Notes: generated from the sequence alone by a model not told the origin. A stretch of DNA of 64,000 bases from Avena insularis (GCA_023614405.1 CM042697.1:469446792-469510791), one strand, 5' to 3'; counted from the stretch's first letter, positions 12,263 through 25,265 are shown. Numbers and translations are program-made.

Positions 12263-13949
12263 CCAAATTCAAAGTGGATGTGTCTCTGCATTTCAGCAAG
12301 TATTCATGAATGGAGTTTTCTTTTTTCGTGTGAATCGTGAAATTTTGAATCGGCTCAGCTCCATAGACCCCCCTCTCCCATAGGTTATCTGGAGGCGGCT
12401 GGGATGCTCTTAAACTTGTCGCGGAATCAAGAATAATCTGTCGACAACGAGCACGCTATACACTGCTGTTTTTTTTGGTTGCCTTTTTTTTCATTTAGGA
12501 TGTTTTCCACAAACCTGACGTCTTAGATAAATAAACGTTCAAAAAAATAAAAGATGAATATTCTTTTGCAAATTTGACTCTTGGAACCCTTTTTTTACCA
12601 GACTCTTGGAACCCTTATTGCCACTGAAATTGAATTCTGTGCAGCACACCGCCATGTGCAGAAAACGTTTGGACAGTACAGATAACCGCACGCGCTCGGT
12701 AGCTCTCGCGGACGACGATGCTTTGCGTGGGAATTTCTAACACACCATCGCATCGTACCACCACTTTAGTTGCGCTCAGAAGCAACTGATTCTTGCCATT
12801 ACGATAGTCATTATTCTCACTGAAATCATTGGGTCAGAGACGTTAACTACAAATGAACAAAACATATGTGCCATCGTACTGCTGCATCAGTACAGGTTGC
12901 AGGTGCTAGGCTGCATTTTTGGCATGTGGTTTGCCTGCCTGTCGATTTCCGCACATCTTGGAATTTCGTAATTAGATTTCCAGGTTTGAACCCCACCCCC
13001 AAAAGGAAAAGAACTGGATAGTGGGATTTATTTCGAATTTGTATGCAGCTGCCGGAAGCTGTGTAGTTATACGCTGCCGTACTTGTATATATGCGGCAGA
13101 TCGTATAGCGACTAGCGAGTCAACCGATACCAGCACACCCTCCAACTCCAAGGACTTGAATCGTTGAACGCAAGTCGTCACATGGCCGGAGATCTCCGAG
13201 AAAACAACTGTTTGCATGAATCACAGTCCAAGTCCATGAAAAAAGGACACCCCCTGCAAACGTAGCTGGGAGCTCCGAAATGTGAGGTGACAGGAGTTGA
13301 TGAGGACCTGCGGCGGGCGTCGCACTGAGGCAGGAAGTGAAGGCCACTTTGAAGGGCAAAGCACGTACGCCTGACTGTCAGCTGGCTGCACGGACGATGC
13401 CCCCACCGGCGACAGAAAAGGCGACGCCCACGAGTCCACGACCACGACGCCGGCCGGCTCCCGGACCCGGACAATAATCGTTGCGATCAGCAGCAGCTCG
13501 CGCGCGCGGCACTTAATCTGTTTGCGTGGCGCTGGGAGTGTAGACGTAGATCGGTTCCATCGATGATGTCGAGTGCTGTTGATCACTTGATCTGGTACGT
13601 AAAATTGGGAGGCGACATGCATGGAGCAGCCGCAGCACCGTGTCCTGAATCCAAAAGATTTTCGGAAAGGGTTAGATATGGGGGAGCAGAGAGCGGCAGC
13701 GACGAGTGGGAGATGGATTCTGAGAGATCGGGTACAGCGTTTGCAGGAGACGGAGGCTGAACCAATTGGTGAGAATATAATCCATTGGGCCTGGCTGATG
13801 CTGAAACAAGGAGATGCATAGGGCCGCTGAGGGAGGCAGCGGTGGCCCAGTCCAGTCCAGCCTGGCTCCGTCACAAAAACAATAAGGAAATCCATTTCCA
13901 TGCCTAGATGCCCACCTGTGGTTCCTAAACTCACCCGACACCAACATTG
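12263..13949. other. Low-copy-looking DNA with no assignable gene
   Basis: This stretch has no transposon signature that I recognise. The segment 13221-13934 is open on the minus strand for 237 codons and has overlapping open frames on both strands. Its composition is locally GC-rich and the predicted peptide lacks any recognisable domain, so I do not call it a gene. It could be a decayed promoter, a 5' exon, or an unrecognised lineage-specific gene. Confidence 0.4.
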
Positions 13950-14690
13950 TACCTAACGATGGGATTAGGTTAACCATTTATTTTTTAGATTAGAACCTAT
14001 TTAACCATTTTGTGTAAAAGGATAATTTAGGTTAATCATTAGGTTATTAGGGTAAAAATAGTAACCATTGGTTATTTAGGTTTGAACCACTTTTACAAAA
14101 TGTGATTAAACTAGCTCTTTTTTTACTAAATGTATTGCCTTTTTTGGTCATGAAGAAACTACTCCCTTCGACTCATATTAGTTGACTCAAATTTGCCTAG
14201 ATACGGATGTATTTAATACTAAAATTTAACTAGATATATCCGTATCTAGATAAATCTAAATTAACAAATTAATAATGGTTAGAGGGAGTATTAAGAAAAT
14301 AATGTGCATGTGTATTGTCTTCTACCCACGACGGCAGCAGTGCACGCACGTCCATTTAGCAAGTAAAACTAGCACCCACACGCAACTATGCTAGCTAGCA
14401 TGAAGCCACGCGCTAGCTAGCTATAGCTAGCTGGAGCAACGCATGTCGGCGAGCGAGCTGGCCGAGCGGCACTGCCGGCGAGCGAGGGAAAGCAGGCGGG
14501 CATGCGACATGTTGAGCTGGCTGAATGTCAGGTTAAGAGCTGGCTGAATGTCTGGTTAACCATTGGTAAAGAAGAATTAAACCTAAATAACCAAAAGCAT
14601 TTTTTGTTAATCACTTGGCCCATTGGGCTAGTTTTTAGGTTAGGTTAACCTAACCAATGGTTAAACGGGAACCAAGTCCCATCCATAATT
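13950..14690. repeat. Imperfect inverted-repeat element, candidate MITE
   Basis: The left side contains GATGGGATTAGGTTAACC and CCATTGGTTATTTAGGTTTG. The right side, read inward from the other end, contains GATGGGACTTGGTTCCCG, CCATTGGTTAGGTTAACC and TTGGTTATTTAGGTTTAA. The two ends are therefore inverted but diverged. A Stowaway MITE (14162-14288) is nested inside. Superfamily and exact ends are not resolved. Confidence 0.5.
14162..14288. mobile_element. Stowaway MITE (TA target duplication)
   Basis: Begins CTCCCTTCGACTCATATTAG, ends AGAGGGAG, with TA on both sides (14160-14161 and 14289-14290). An internal inverted repeat around GATACGGATGTATT and ATATATCCGTATCTAG supports a foldable 127-bp element. 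Confidence 0.88.
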
Positions 14691-15067
14691 GTACCCAATA
14701 TGATTGAGTAATAAAGCGAGCTATGATTCCTCAAAAAAAAAAAAAAAAACCTAAGCTACGCAGTTCTCGTCAAGAACTCCTATTCATCGCATGTAGCGGC
14801 ACGATGCATGGCTCCGCCGAAGCAAGTGTTATTAGGCCGCTTCGAATGCAGTCCAACAAAAAGATACAATGATTTTTTAAAAAATTTAAATTTTAATATC
14901 TCTCAAGTTTTATCAAGTTTAGTTTTCTACTTATTTATAAAATTCAGATTAACAAGTAAAACATGTTTTTTGGCTGCTGAACGAGTTTTACGAAACCGGT
15001 GAACATTTTCAACCCTTCATGAACAATCCTTAAAACCCATGTATACCTTTCTGTCAGAAACCATATA

Positions 15068-15190
15068 CTCCATCGGTCCCAAAATAGAGCCTCAAATTTG
15101 TCTAGATTTGGATGGATCTAGACAGTATTTAGTATATAGATACATCCAAATTTTAAAAAACCTAAGACATCTATTCTAGGACCGAGGGAG
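15068..15190. mobile_element. Stowaway MITE (TA target duplication)
   Basis: Starts CTCCATCGGTCCCAAAATAG and ends CTAGGACCGAGGGAG with flanking TA at 15066-15067 and 15191-15192. It is 123 bp with inverted CAAATTTGTCTAGAT-like arms. Confidence 0.87.
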
Positions 15191-16035
15191 TATACTTTTG
15201 AACACATGGACCTTTTTCCTTTCAAATTATGGACATTCTTCAAACCATGATTTTTATGAATAAAAAGGTAGTAGTCAAATAAATAAGAAAGAAACCAAAA
15301 AATACACAAAATAAAAATAATAAGATAGTGAAGAGAAAACTAAAAGCATAAAAAAGAAAACAAAATATTAGCGCCTCAAATTGGTCCCCCGGGGACTTCA
15401 CACACCGAACTCCCTAACCTACCGCATTGAGTTTCAAATACAGGTGGTCAACAAGGATATCCAGATCCTGATGTTGATCATTGGTCATAGAGGAGTCTTG
15501 GCCATGTCAGTAGTATTCATGAACTGTTGGGTAGCACGCTTAAGGGTTTGACGAAACTTAGGGATCGTTAATGCCTAGTTTGAATCACTAAAGAAGTAAG
15601 AAGAGAGAAACCAGATAAGTTCTAGGAAGATCCGAAGTTGTTCGGAGAAAGAATAAGGAAAAGGACCAGAAAATGGTTTTCACATAAATGATTATTTAAA
15701 TATAATTATTATATATCAATTATAACTTAATATATTGTAAAAAAATATTTAAATAAAAATTTATAAAAAATATCTTAATAGTTAGGAAAAATCCCGTAAG
15801 AATTTTACCTAAAAAGAAACGGACGAAACAAGGCAAAAGGAGATCTGTTTTGAAACAGGCCACGTGGGCCGCGAATAGTTTTTGATTTTATCACAATGCG
15901 GGTAGGTCACGTCCAGCCCAGTACACAAAGGCACACACATTGGCAGATTTGCTCCGCTCTTTCTGGATCCGATGGCCCATAAATTCTGATTTTGAGGAGA
16001 TGTCGTACAACCCCTCAACCATGTCTTTAGATGTA
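15191..16035. other. AT-rich intergenic DNA
   Basis: No gene, RNA or transposon signature recognised. Poly-A and AT-rich runs occur at 15300-15370 and 15680-15790. Confidence 0.5.
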
Positions 16036-16193
16036 CTCCCTTCGTTTAGAAATATAAGATATTTTAGGTTTATGAAGTAAATGTATCTAAACATATTTTA
16101 GTGTGTAGATTCAAATGTATCTATACATCTTTTAGTGTATAGGTTTATTTGCTTCACAAATCTAAACCATCTTATATTTCTAAACGGAGGGAG
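16036..16193. mobile_element. Stowaway MITE (TA target duplication)
   Basis: Starts CTCCCTTCGTTTAGAAATAT and ends TTTCTAAACGGAGGGAG, with TA at 16034-16035 and 16194-16195. The 158-bp arms are inverted copies with ATGTATCTA blocks. Same general type as the element at 12092-12260. Confidence 0.92.
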
Positions 16194-16654
16194 TATATGC
16201 TACACTATAGCCTGGTCGCTCACGACGCTCCATCCCTGCTAGCGACTAGCGAGTCAGCCACCCAGCGCCCAAGGCCGCTATGCTCCAGCGGTCAGCAAGG
16301 AGTGAGGCCACAATGTTCAGCGATTAGCCCGACCGGCAGGGATTAGACGATTACTCAATCGGTGATTCCAACCAATGCTTGATTCAAACTGTAAAATACC
16401 CAATCTAGTTTGATGCATGAACGATTTAGGGTTCTTGTTTACTCCAAATTTTTGTCTAATTTTGATTTCTCATTATCAGTTGATGGACGCATCATATTGC
16501 TGGTTTCAATCTCCGGGTCCCGTTCACGGGGAATACAAATCTAGGTATACTAAATGTTACAATGGTCAGCCATGTGCATTGACTCTACTTTGAATCAAAT
16601 ACAAGGTATACTGTATTTTTTTTAAATATAGGAATGAGGGGTTTTGTTCTAGTT

Positions 16655-17012
16655 TGATCGCCGCCAAAGATATTGCAACTAAAATGGGTGTAGAAGCATT
16701 TTTCCGATATAACACCGCGCTATGAGGAAAGTTCAGTTTCATGAAAGTAATTGGTAAGAAGAAATTCTAGAAGTGGGGAAGGCTTTTCAAGTTCAATATC
16801 AAGCTCAATAAAAAATGCTAGAAGAATTGTTTAAGGTGACATCAACATTGGGCCCATTATTTGATATGCCTACTACTTTTAACTGCATTTAAGTGTTATT
16901 GGCAATATATGTTTTACGCGTATAATATTCATTAGTATTATTGTGATGCTTATATTAAGGGTCCCAAGTTTTAGTCTCGCCCCAGACTCCTAAAATCTCG
17001 AGACTGGCCCTG
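16655..17012 (+). pseudogene. Decayed hAT transposase piece and right terminus
   Basis: Around 16660-16720 a broken frame reads IAAKDIATKMGVEAFFR, resembling the segment in TTF-zinc-finger hAT transposases that reads like AKEIAxxLGIxPVFR. Downstream frames are interrupted by stops and indels. At 16967-17012 the sequence runs through GCCCCAGACTCC to GAGACTGGCCCTG, a diverged version of the right end of the hAT element at 9552-10902. No left terminus or target duplication was found, so it is an old truncated relative. Confidence 0.65.
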
Positions 17013-17463
17013 ATTGTTACACTCAGTCTCTGTTATCCAAATCATACCGCTGGTGACATGAATAAATATATATAATTAAGCAAATTTAGATTGTAGTATG
17101 GTTTGATTGAATTTTCTACTTATTTTTTGTTGAAAAACTTGTAAGACGTGTCTAAACACTGTATCCAACTCAGCAATGCCAGTAACTTAATTACAGTATG
17201 CTCTGTTTTCTTTTCCAGCCATATTAAACCTGACAGTTCACAGTATATTGGTTAATAATTACAACAGGCCCAAGACAGGAACAAGTAACAGTATGCTGTG
17301 TTTTCATTTTCAGCAGCAAACCGAACGTGTTGTTGTTATTCTGTTTGCTGAATCGGTGTAGTATGTTATCTTCAGTAGTTACAGTTAAGCCTATGACTAC
17401 TACGCTTCTTCTTCAGGGAGCGAGCGAGCGAGCGATGGGTCGATCGGTGGGGGTGGCCACCGG

Positions 17464-20400
17464 TCATACCCTGTACGCCATGCCGACCTCGATGAGCGAG
17501 GTGTGCGGGATGCCGAGCACGACGGCGGGTCTCCGCGAGTTGCGCCGGAGGAACCCGTACACGACGTTGACGGCGAACTTCTTGACCGCGGACGACGACT
17601 CGTGGGCGAACACGCACGTGTGCCCGACCATGTACGACACCCCGGCCTCCCGCTCCTCCAGCAGCTCCCTCACCTCCGACCTCGTCTCCTCCCTCCTCCA
17701 CGCCGCCGCCGCCGGCGGCATCTCCTCGAATCGCACCTTCTTGCTGTACCCTTTGTCATTCCCCGCGTAGTCGATCTCGCAGGAGCTCATGGACGCCAGC
17801 GCGTCCACGACGGCCTGGCTGGGCGCTGCCGGGATGACGGACATCTCGCCGGAGGCACTGGACGACCGCTCGCCGTCGGCGCCGTGCGCCTGTAGACGGA
17901 GGAACTCGACGACCTTCACCAGCAGCTGGTTCTCGAAGTTGAAGTGGTCCCACCGGCCTTCCTTGTACCCGTACCTGACCACGCACCGGAACAGCCGGTA
18001 CTCTGGCCGCCCGATCCTGCCCACGAGGAACCGCTCCTCCGGCGGCACCTTGGGCACGGTGAGCGTCTGCAGCGACACGAAGACGAGCACCCGGTGGAAC
18101 GCCGGGAAGTTGGTGACGAAGTGCGCAAACATGGGCGGCACGCCGGTGGTGCCCGCGCCGGCGTCGGAGTAGACGAAGCCCACCCCGGGGACGCGCACCA
18201 GGCCCATGCCGCCGGAGCCGATGAGGCCGAGGAGGTGGTCGAGGCACACCTTGTTCTGCAGCTCGTACTCCTGCTTCTTCGCCGTGCCGTAGTGCCACGC
18301 TGACATGACGAGGAGCGTGGCCAGGGAGAGCAGCAGCGGGAGCCAGCCGCCGTGGGGCACCTTGGCGAGGCACGCCGAGAGGTAGAGCAGCTCCACGGAC
18401 CCGAAGCCGGCGGCGAAGAGCGCCGCCCACACAACCGAGCGGTTCCACACCGTGGTGATCACCAGGAACATCAGGCACGTCGTCGCGAACATGACCAAGA
18501 TCACAGCCAGGCCGTAGGCGTTGCCGATCATCTCGGTGTCCCGGAAGCCGATGGTGACGGCGAGGCAGAGGAACATGAGGGTCCAGTTCACCTCCGGGAT
18601 GTAGATCTGGCCGTGGACATGGCTGGACGTGTGCACCACCTTGATGCGCGGGAAGCAGCCCAGGGCCCGGCACTGGCTGATGATGGAGAACGTGGCGGAG
18701 ATGATCGCCTGGCTCCCGACGGCGGTGGCCAGCGTCGCGATGATCAGAACCGGCCAGAACACACGGTCTGAACTTTCAGAACAAGAACACAAATGTGAGG
18801 TGGGGATTTATTGGTCAGAAAAGGTGCTAAATTTCAGAGCTCAGTGAAATCAAGAATGTAAATAGTAGGAAAATTTCAGAGCTCAGTGAAAATTTTAGAG
18901 GGGATTTTTTTCTTTGGTTTTGGGTTGTGCTGAGGCCCCAGCGGATGTTGTTTCTCTTTTTTACTTTAGCGCTTCAGCAAAAGTGGTGCTTCTGAACTTT
19001 GTAGCGAGATGTTGCTTCATTTATAAAGTGGGACAAAAGTTTGTTTCGCGGAGGAGGTGAAATCAGAAAAGGTTATAATTCAGATTTCAGTCAAATTAAG
19101 AACCGTAAGTAGGAAAATTGTTTGTCGGTAGGACACACGTATGGGGAAGGCACGGTACAGATTCTTAGTTGCCGGGTGTTTTTAGAAATCACAGTCACCT
19201 AAGTAAGTTATTAGGAAGAAATTTGTAGATCGAAGGATTAAGGTGGGCTAGGAATGGAAGACCTTGAGGCTAAATTTTTTTGTCTTCTAATCATGTGATA
19301 GTTTTAAGCTACTAGAGGACAATTAATCATATCTTCTTTGGATGCCCTCCTTCCATATACATGTCAAGCACTATTAGTAGTATTATTATTGGTGCTTACA
19401 CTAGACTTGCTTGTTTTACTCAATTTTGGTGATTTCTAAATTTCTCCCCTTTGGGACTAACTTTCATATTGTTTGCAAGCTACTTTATGCTGGTCTCTCT
19501 GGAAATCCAGAAATCAGGCTTGTTTCCAAGACAAACTCATTTCTTCGCCTATAGAGATAATTTGTTATATGTGTATCTTTCTGCATTATTGGGCAGGGCT
19601 TCAGAATAAAACTGATAGCAAAGAGCATGGTGAAAGGGGCAACTAGGCTGCAACGTGCTGCTCTTGAGGCACAAGAGATGTCGCTAAGGATTGAAAACTC
19701 CTATGGTGAAGAGGAAGAAGATGTGGAAGTCACTGTCGACTAAAACACAACAAAGAAGGTAAGTAATGCGTCCGAAGAATTGTATGAGATCAGACTAACT
19801 GGGATGAACATAAAGGTTCTTCTGGTTTTGATGTCGTGTAGTGTCCCTTACCTAAGGCACAATAGGACTGTCTTTGTGTTCTAGGCTTATCTGTTCATTG
19901 CCGTTTGTCTTCGGTGCTTTAAACTGTACTATTTTCTAGGTAATCACCTTCTTCATTCTTGGAACCATTCATTACTTTTTTCTGGGTTTGTAAAGATTTT
20001 GTTCTGTTATCCTTTGATAATGGAACCCGGATCCAGTCCGGAGGCATATAGAAAAACGAGAAATAGATTGAGAAGGTATTCACTCGCTGCCCACTAACCC
20101 TCATTCCGTAGGTATGCTCCCAGCTCCTACAAAAATATGCCCCGCGTGCTAGTGCTCATAGGTCTCTTTTTAAGCTACTTGAGGACCGAGGGAGAAATTG
20201 CTACGAACAAATAGTTAACACTCAAAACCTCTATCACAAATTTTAATTAAACCTACAAACTCTTCGTTCTGCGGAGGTCTGATGCAAGTGAGAACTGAGT
20301 TTTTTCATGAGGATCTTTCTTGGTTGGAGATGCATGGGCTACACACTAGGTTTTAGGAAGATACTTAGCTAAGAGACAAGTATCTTTTTTAAGCAGTAGA

Positions 20401-23400
20401 CTACCCAATACAATATCGCACAACACAAGCACGCTACCGTGGTGGATGTCCTTCGGTCCTCCAGTCCTACGGTTTAATGTGAGCTTTTGAAGGGCTTGAC
20501 TTGGGATAAGTGGACTTCCCTACTACATTTAGTTTAGTGAAGAATATCAGTTAACTTAACTCAGATGCCTTCCGGTGGAAGTTTCATATTGTTGGTTTTT
20601 CCTTTGTGAAATCTATTTTCTGCAAATATGATTAACAATGATACCATTTTTATTAGGAAATTTAGTGGGATCTTCATGTATCTTAAGCAGCAAGATTTCC
20701 ATGTGGTACATGTGCAAGATGTAGTTTTGAAAATAGATAAAATTGATAAATTAATTGGCATGACATCACAAAGTGTTGTTACTGCAATAAAGAGGCAACA
20801 ATACTACACTTGTTTTTCATATGTTCAACTTATTTTTTTGTTGAGGATAAATTTTTGTGTCTTTCAAACTGCCGCCTACCAAATGGTATGTCAAATACGT
20901 CCGGGAATCGGTTGAGGGCTTTGCTAAAAACTAAAAGCTCAAATCTGGATGGATGTGTGTTCTTTATGTTGGAATAGAAGATATTTTCATAATGATATTG
21001 TTTTTTAAAAAATAAAATTTATTTCATATTTCCATGCCATGGCCTATAACCTGTTTCGCGCCTAGGTTGTTTGCTTATATATGCTTGCGCCGACTTCTTC
21101 TTTGGCAAGCCATGTGTGCGTGATGCCTTACGACCCATGCACTCTTGGAATGGATGTTTTGTTGATATGGGTTCACTCGAGCCACTTTATGCTTGTGAAA
21201 CCACCGAACATATATACCTCGCCTAAATTTGATATGTGGAATGTCGACCATTGTCTTTATTGATGTCACATTTTTGTGTTGTTAGAACTCAGGGGTGCCT
21301 GGTGCTATGGCTTGCTAGCGGTACCTTGCTTCAAAGTCGACAACGTTAGTCTGTATGGTCGCATAGGTTTTCTTCGCTAGAGAATAGGGTCAGTAAGGTT
21401 AACTTGGCAGGAAACACAACTTGTTCAATGCCGCTCTAGCCTTTAGTGGTTAAATGGCGAGTAGAGTATTTTTCTAGTTGTGTGAGCACCAACCGGAGTG
21501 GACACTTGATCTGGCCTCCATACTTGATGGACATGGGAAAATTGCACGTCAACCCCTTCTTTGAGGTGTGATCGTGGAGCCCGAACTCTCGATGTAAATC
21601 TTTGGTCAAGTCTTCACTGGTTTCACGAGTCATTCGTAGCACATGAGCATTATCTCCCTCATGAAGGTGTTTACATGGAACACAAATTTCCTCCTCGAAG
21701 TGCTAGATCTAGTTTCATCGTGGCAATGTACAACTTCATTTTCCCTGGTGATAGGTGTACATTGTAAGAAGCAGCAAGCCATTGCCAAACCCATGGATTC
21801 CTTTTTCGATAGCTTGCTTGACATGATATTTTTTTGCCGTTCATGTTTGTCATATTTTACCTTTTGTAAGTTGATTTTGTTGGTCTTAATGTTTTCATAG
21901 ATTATGGTTACACGCATTGTTAGATAAAGAGGCGAGAATGCATACTTCCCCTTATGCATAAAAATGAAACATACCTTTTTTTTGAAAAAGATGAGTATGA
22001 TAAAATAGATGGACGTCCATCGATCTATCGAAACATTGGCACCTCACATGGAAGAGAATTTTGGGGAAAATAGGTAGCAAACCGCCGCGAAGTAGTGGTT
22101 GCTTTATTGGCAACTGGCTCGGTTTGATAATTGTTTGTAGTTAATGTTTTACATATTTTACCTGCCTAAGCTTATCTGGTTGGTCTTCATGTTTTAATAG
22201 ATTATGGTTTTGTGCATAGTTCAATAAAAAGGCGACAAATGATACTTCCTCTTGTGCATAAGAACAGACTATTTTCTTTTTGTAAAAAGATGACTGCAAT
22301 AAAATAGATGGAAATTTCCATCAGTCCTCAGGGACACTGGCACCTCACCTGGAAGAGCTTTGTAAAAGCTACTTTGGAGATCCTCCCTATGTTTCGACAG
22401 ATAGGCAGCCTCACCCATGTAAGCCAGAACTAAGCAAGGATACACAACAATTGTGAACCCAAGCTGCCATGACAAAGCAATAAAGAAAATCATAGTAAAG
22501 ATGTTTTCAAGTGCTGTAATGAAAAATGGCATATCCATAATTGCAAAAGAGGGAACTTACCCTCAGTGAAAGCTTTGAGAAATGCCCAAGATCGGCAAAC
22601 ATAGCTTCAGCACCTGAAAATCTACAGCTGTAATTAAGCCCATAAAAAACAAGTGCATATCACCCAACACAAAAATTATACTAGAATATATGTGAAACCT
22701 GTAATGCAGAGAACAATTCCTCCAAGTGAGCTCCAACCATCCTTGCCAGCCTTCCTGAAGAAGTTGTATATGTAATACGGGGACAGAGCACGGACAACAC
22801 TAGGGTTCCACTTCAAGATGTTGTATATCCCGATCCCACCGATGCAAGCGAGCCAGGAGATCAGGATTGGAGCAAACAGGAACCCGACACGATGTGTTCC
22901 GTAGTGCTGCAACGCGAAAAGCCCGACTAGAACGATGCATGCGACGAGCACGGTGTAATCTGAACGACAAAACAGCTGCTTACTTTCAGTTAAGTTTGGA
23001 AGGAAATTGCAGGTGGAAGTTGAGAAGAAAAAACTGCACAAAACAGTAGCTAGCGTTTGCCACCAAGAAGAGTAAACCTTATGAGGGATGTCAACAAAAC
23101 AGCTGCTTACTTTCATGTAGCTCTGGAAATTTAATTCTGAGGCCAGAAACTGCTGACAACACTGCAGGAAACCATGTAACCCTGTCAGTTACCATGAAGA
23201 TCTGATGAGCATGCAGAAGTACAGTTTCAGCTTTCAGGACATGCTCACGCATTAGGAGATGCACACAACATCTGTGAAGCACAAAACACAAGAGCTTGAC
23301 AAAGTTTGATGATCACCTGACATTGTCGGGGTCAATACGCCGTCTCCGATGACCATACTGGTGCCCATGAGAACGAAGAGCAGGAGCACGACACGCAGCG

Positions 23401-24882
23401 AGTAATGCCTCTCGAAGAATCCCCTGATGATCAGGCTGCTTCTCGACTCCTTGCAGGGCTCATCCTGGTTGTACGCCGACACGGAGCCGGCGTGCAGGCT
23501 GTTGAGAAGGCCCATCCTGGAGCGCCTGCACATCAGGGAGTACAATGCAAACGTCCCACCTGCACACATCACATTTTTCAGTTTGCCAAAAATAAAAAGA
23601 TGCACTTTATACAATATCATCACTACTAACTTAACACATCTAGTTTTTTAAAATGATATAGAAGAGGGAACTCTGTTGACACGTGGCGTACGATTCATGA
23701 GGAATGTGATCATCACCTTCGCCATTGTCGTCGGCTCCGAGCACGAGGATGATGTACTTGAGGAGAGGTATGAGGGTGAGGCTCCAGAAGACCAGCGACA
23801 GCACTCCGAGGATCTCTTCGTCTTCTTCGTGGAGACGCAGCTTCCCAGAGAAGGTGTTCTTGTACACGTAGACCGGCGAAATGCAGAGGTCACCGTAGAC
23901 GACGCCGAAGCTCTGGTAGGCGAGTAGAAGCGTCCCTTTCTGCCATCCCTAGCGCAAACACAGAAAGAGACGTGACGTGTCTGATTAATTACCACAAATA
24001 TTAAGTAGAGGGCATATGCTGGGACTAAAATCATCCCATTGGGCAAAAAGGTTGTAGGCTAGCTAGAAAGAGAAGCTTTAAACAGGTAGCTTCAAGGTCG
24101 ACAGGCAGAAAGGTAAGTCTCAGCTAAAAGACCAAACAAATGTGTCCATTTTGACCATAAATGGCGATGATCTGGATTGATCTGACAGAGAAATGAGACC
24201 CTATGGTTGTCCTGAGCTATCGCATGCTTCCAAGAAAATGGACACCGACTGCAGGCTTCGACTGTCAAACAGGTTGACTCCCAAAGCTGAAATTTACACT
24301 GAAAAAATTGACTGTATTAATTCCATTATCCCGTGTAGCCGTGAATAATCAAGACATCTGGAAGACCAGTATAGTGGTGGATAATCGAGACAGCTCCTGC
24401 TTCAGACCAGAGCCTTTTGCAAGGGAATTAACTAGTGCAAAATCCGAACAAATCTACCATCGACCTTCAGACGTGAAGAAGGAACATACTGCAACCTTTT
24501 TTTTTTCGGGACTAGGAGGAGCCATGCATGCTACAAACAAAAGCATCTACAGTTTCTCCAAATCTACAGGGCTGACCAACGCAGTATTGTTTTTTATTGG
24601 CGAACCTACATAGAATTGAACCAAAACCTGACGCGGAAATTGCGCAAGAAGAAATTAATGCACCGTGCTACTTCAAGAAACAAGCCCCAAGAAAAGAAAA
24701 TGCACAGGTCAACTATTAAGCAACTAACCTAACCAAAATAGAGAAACGAAACTACCTAACCAAGAACTCCCAAGGATGCAGTCGATCAGATGCAGTTTAG
24801 TTTATTAGAACAACAGTCGATCGGATATAGTTACCCAAGAGCTCTTCTTCCTCCTCAGCTGCACACCACCCTCCGCATCCAT
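17464..24882 (-). CDS. HAK/KUP/KT family potassium transporter, 8 coding exons
   Basis: High-affinity type potassium uptake transporter of the plasma membrane or tonoplast (Pfam K_trans, PF02705). Coding exons, in gene order: 24835-24882, 23717-23948, 23317-23559, 23111-23161, 22699-22959, 22561-22613, 22349-22463, 17464-18767. All introns are GT..AG, every junction keeps frame, and the total is 2307 nt (768 residues plus stop), the usual family length. The start codon at 24880-24882 sits in GCCATGG. Landmarks: GVVYGDL at residues 31-37, GGTFALYS at 94-101, GDGVLTPT in exon 3, [14 protein letters not shown] in exon 5, ADLGHFS in exon 6, [15 protein letters not shown] in exon 7. About 12 membrane segments are followed by a soluble C-terminal half ending GMAYRV. 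No disabling change is seen, so the gene is probably functional. The large last exon is GC-rich, as in many grass genes. Exact subgroup and orthologue not assigned. Confidence 0.95.
18830..19120. repeat. Small diverged duplication in intron 7
   Basis: The block starting GGTCAGAAAAGGTGCTAAAT at about 18811 recurs in altered form at about 19053 (ATCAGAAAAGGTTATAATTC), both followed by a GTAGGAAAAT motif. These are diverged repeats in the 5' part (plus-strand order) of the transporter's large intron. Confidence 0.45.
19597..19743 (+). other. Exon-like ORF inside intron 7, opposite strand
   Basis: After a good acceptor (..TTATTGGGCAG) a 48-codon frame runs to a TAA at 19741-19743. It includes [20 protein letters not shown] and an acidic tail [11 protein letters not shown]. 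The composition (Ala/Glu/Arg helix, then acidic C-terminus) looks like the last coding exon of a cellular gene. It is on the strand opposite the transporter and has no visible upstream exon. I do not recognise the parent gene. It may be a gene fragment carried by a transposon, or a chance frame. Confidence 0.35.
21851..22366. repeat. Tandem duplication spanning the exon 7 / intron 7 boundary
   Basis: 21851-22065 and 22152-22366 are diverged direct repeats about 301 bp apart. Both run from CATATTTTAC through ATAGATTATGG and AAAATAGATGGA to GGCACCTCAC. The second copy contains the real end of exon 7 and its donor site (GTGAGG in gene sense). In the first copy the donor-like GTGAGGTG is kept but the adjoining exon bases are changed (ATGGAAGAGAATTTT on the plus strand). 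Confidence 0.75.
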
Positions 24883-25265
24883 GGCGCTCCGGCCGGCCGC
24901 ACGTACCCTGAAACAGCGCCAAACTCCAGTGTTTCTCACGGCTCTCCTCCCCGGCGGATGGGTAATTAACTTGGGTGTGAGTGTGACTCGATCGGCCGGA
25001 AGTTTGTTGGTTTGCCTGTGCGTGTGCACTGCAGTCTGCAGCCACTGTGATGGAAGAAGGGAGACGAGAGGGAGTGAAAGACGGAGGGAGGGAGGGAGGG
25101 AGGGAGGAGAGAAGCAGTTAAGGAGGAGCGAAAACGTGGATGGCTTCACAAAAAGATGAGAGAGAGAGAGGACGCCAAAACGTCAGGAGATCTCTCTTTT
25201 ATTTTTGTTCATTTTGGGTAGTACTGTAATTCTTCTCGCTCACGCTCACGCTCACGTCATGGGGC
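24883..25265 (-). promoter_or_regulatory. Putative 5' UTR and promoter side of the potassium transporter
   Basis: Just upstream of the start codon, in gene sense, is a TTTCAG that could end a 5' UTR intron. Simple repeats follow: (GGGA)n at about 25083-25108 and (GA)n at about 25157-25169, and a GCTCAC triplet-like run at 25239-25254. On the gene strand these give CT-rich tracts, common in plant 5' leaders. No TATA box could be assigned with confidence. Confidence 0.35.

Noticed and set aside
13221..13934. 237-codon minus-strand ORF with overlapping open frames on both strands
   Set aside because: No recognisable domain, low-complexity Ser/Pro/Arg composition, and equal openness of several frames points to GC-biased non-coding DNA.
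17503..18771. Long ORFs on both strands across the last exon of the potassium transporter
   Set aside because: They are out-of-frame shadows of a GC-rich exon; only the minus-strand frame has family motifs.
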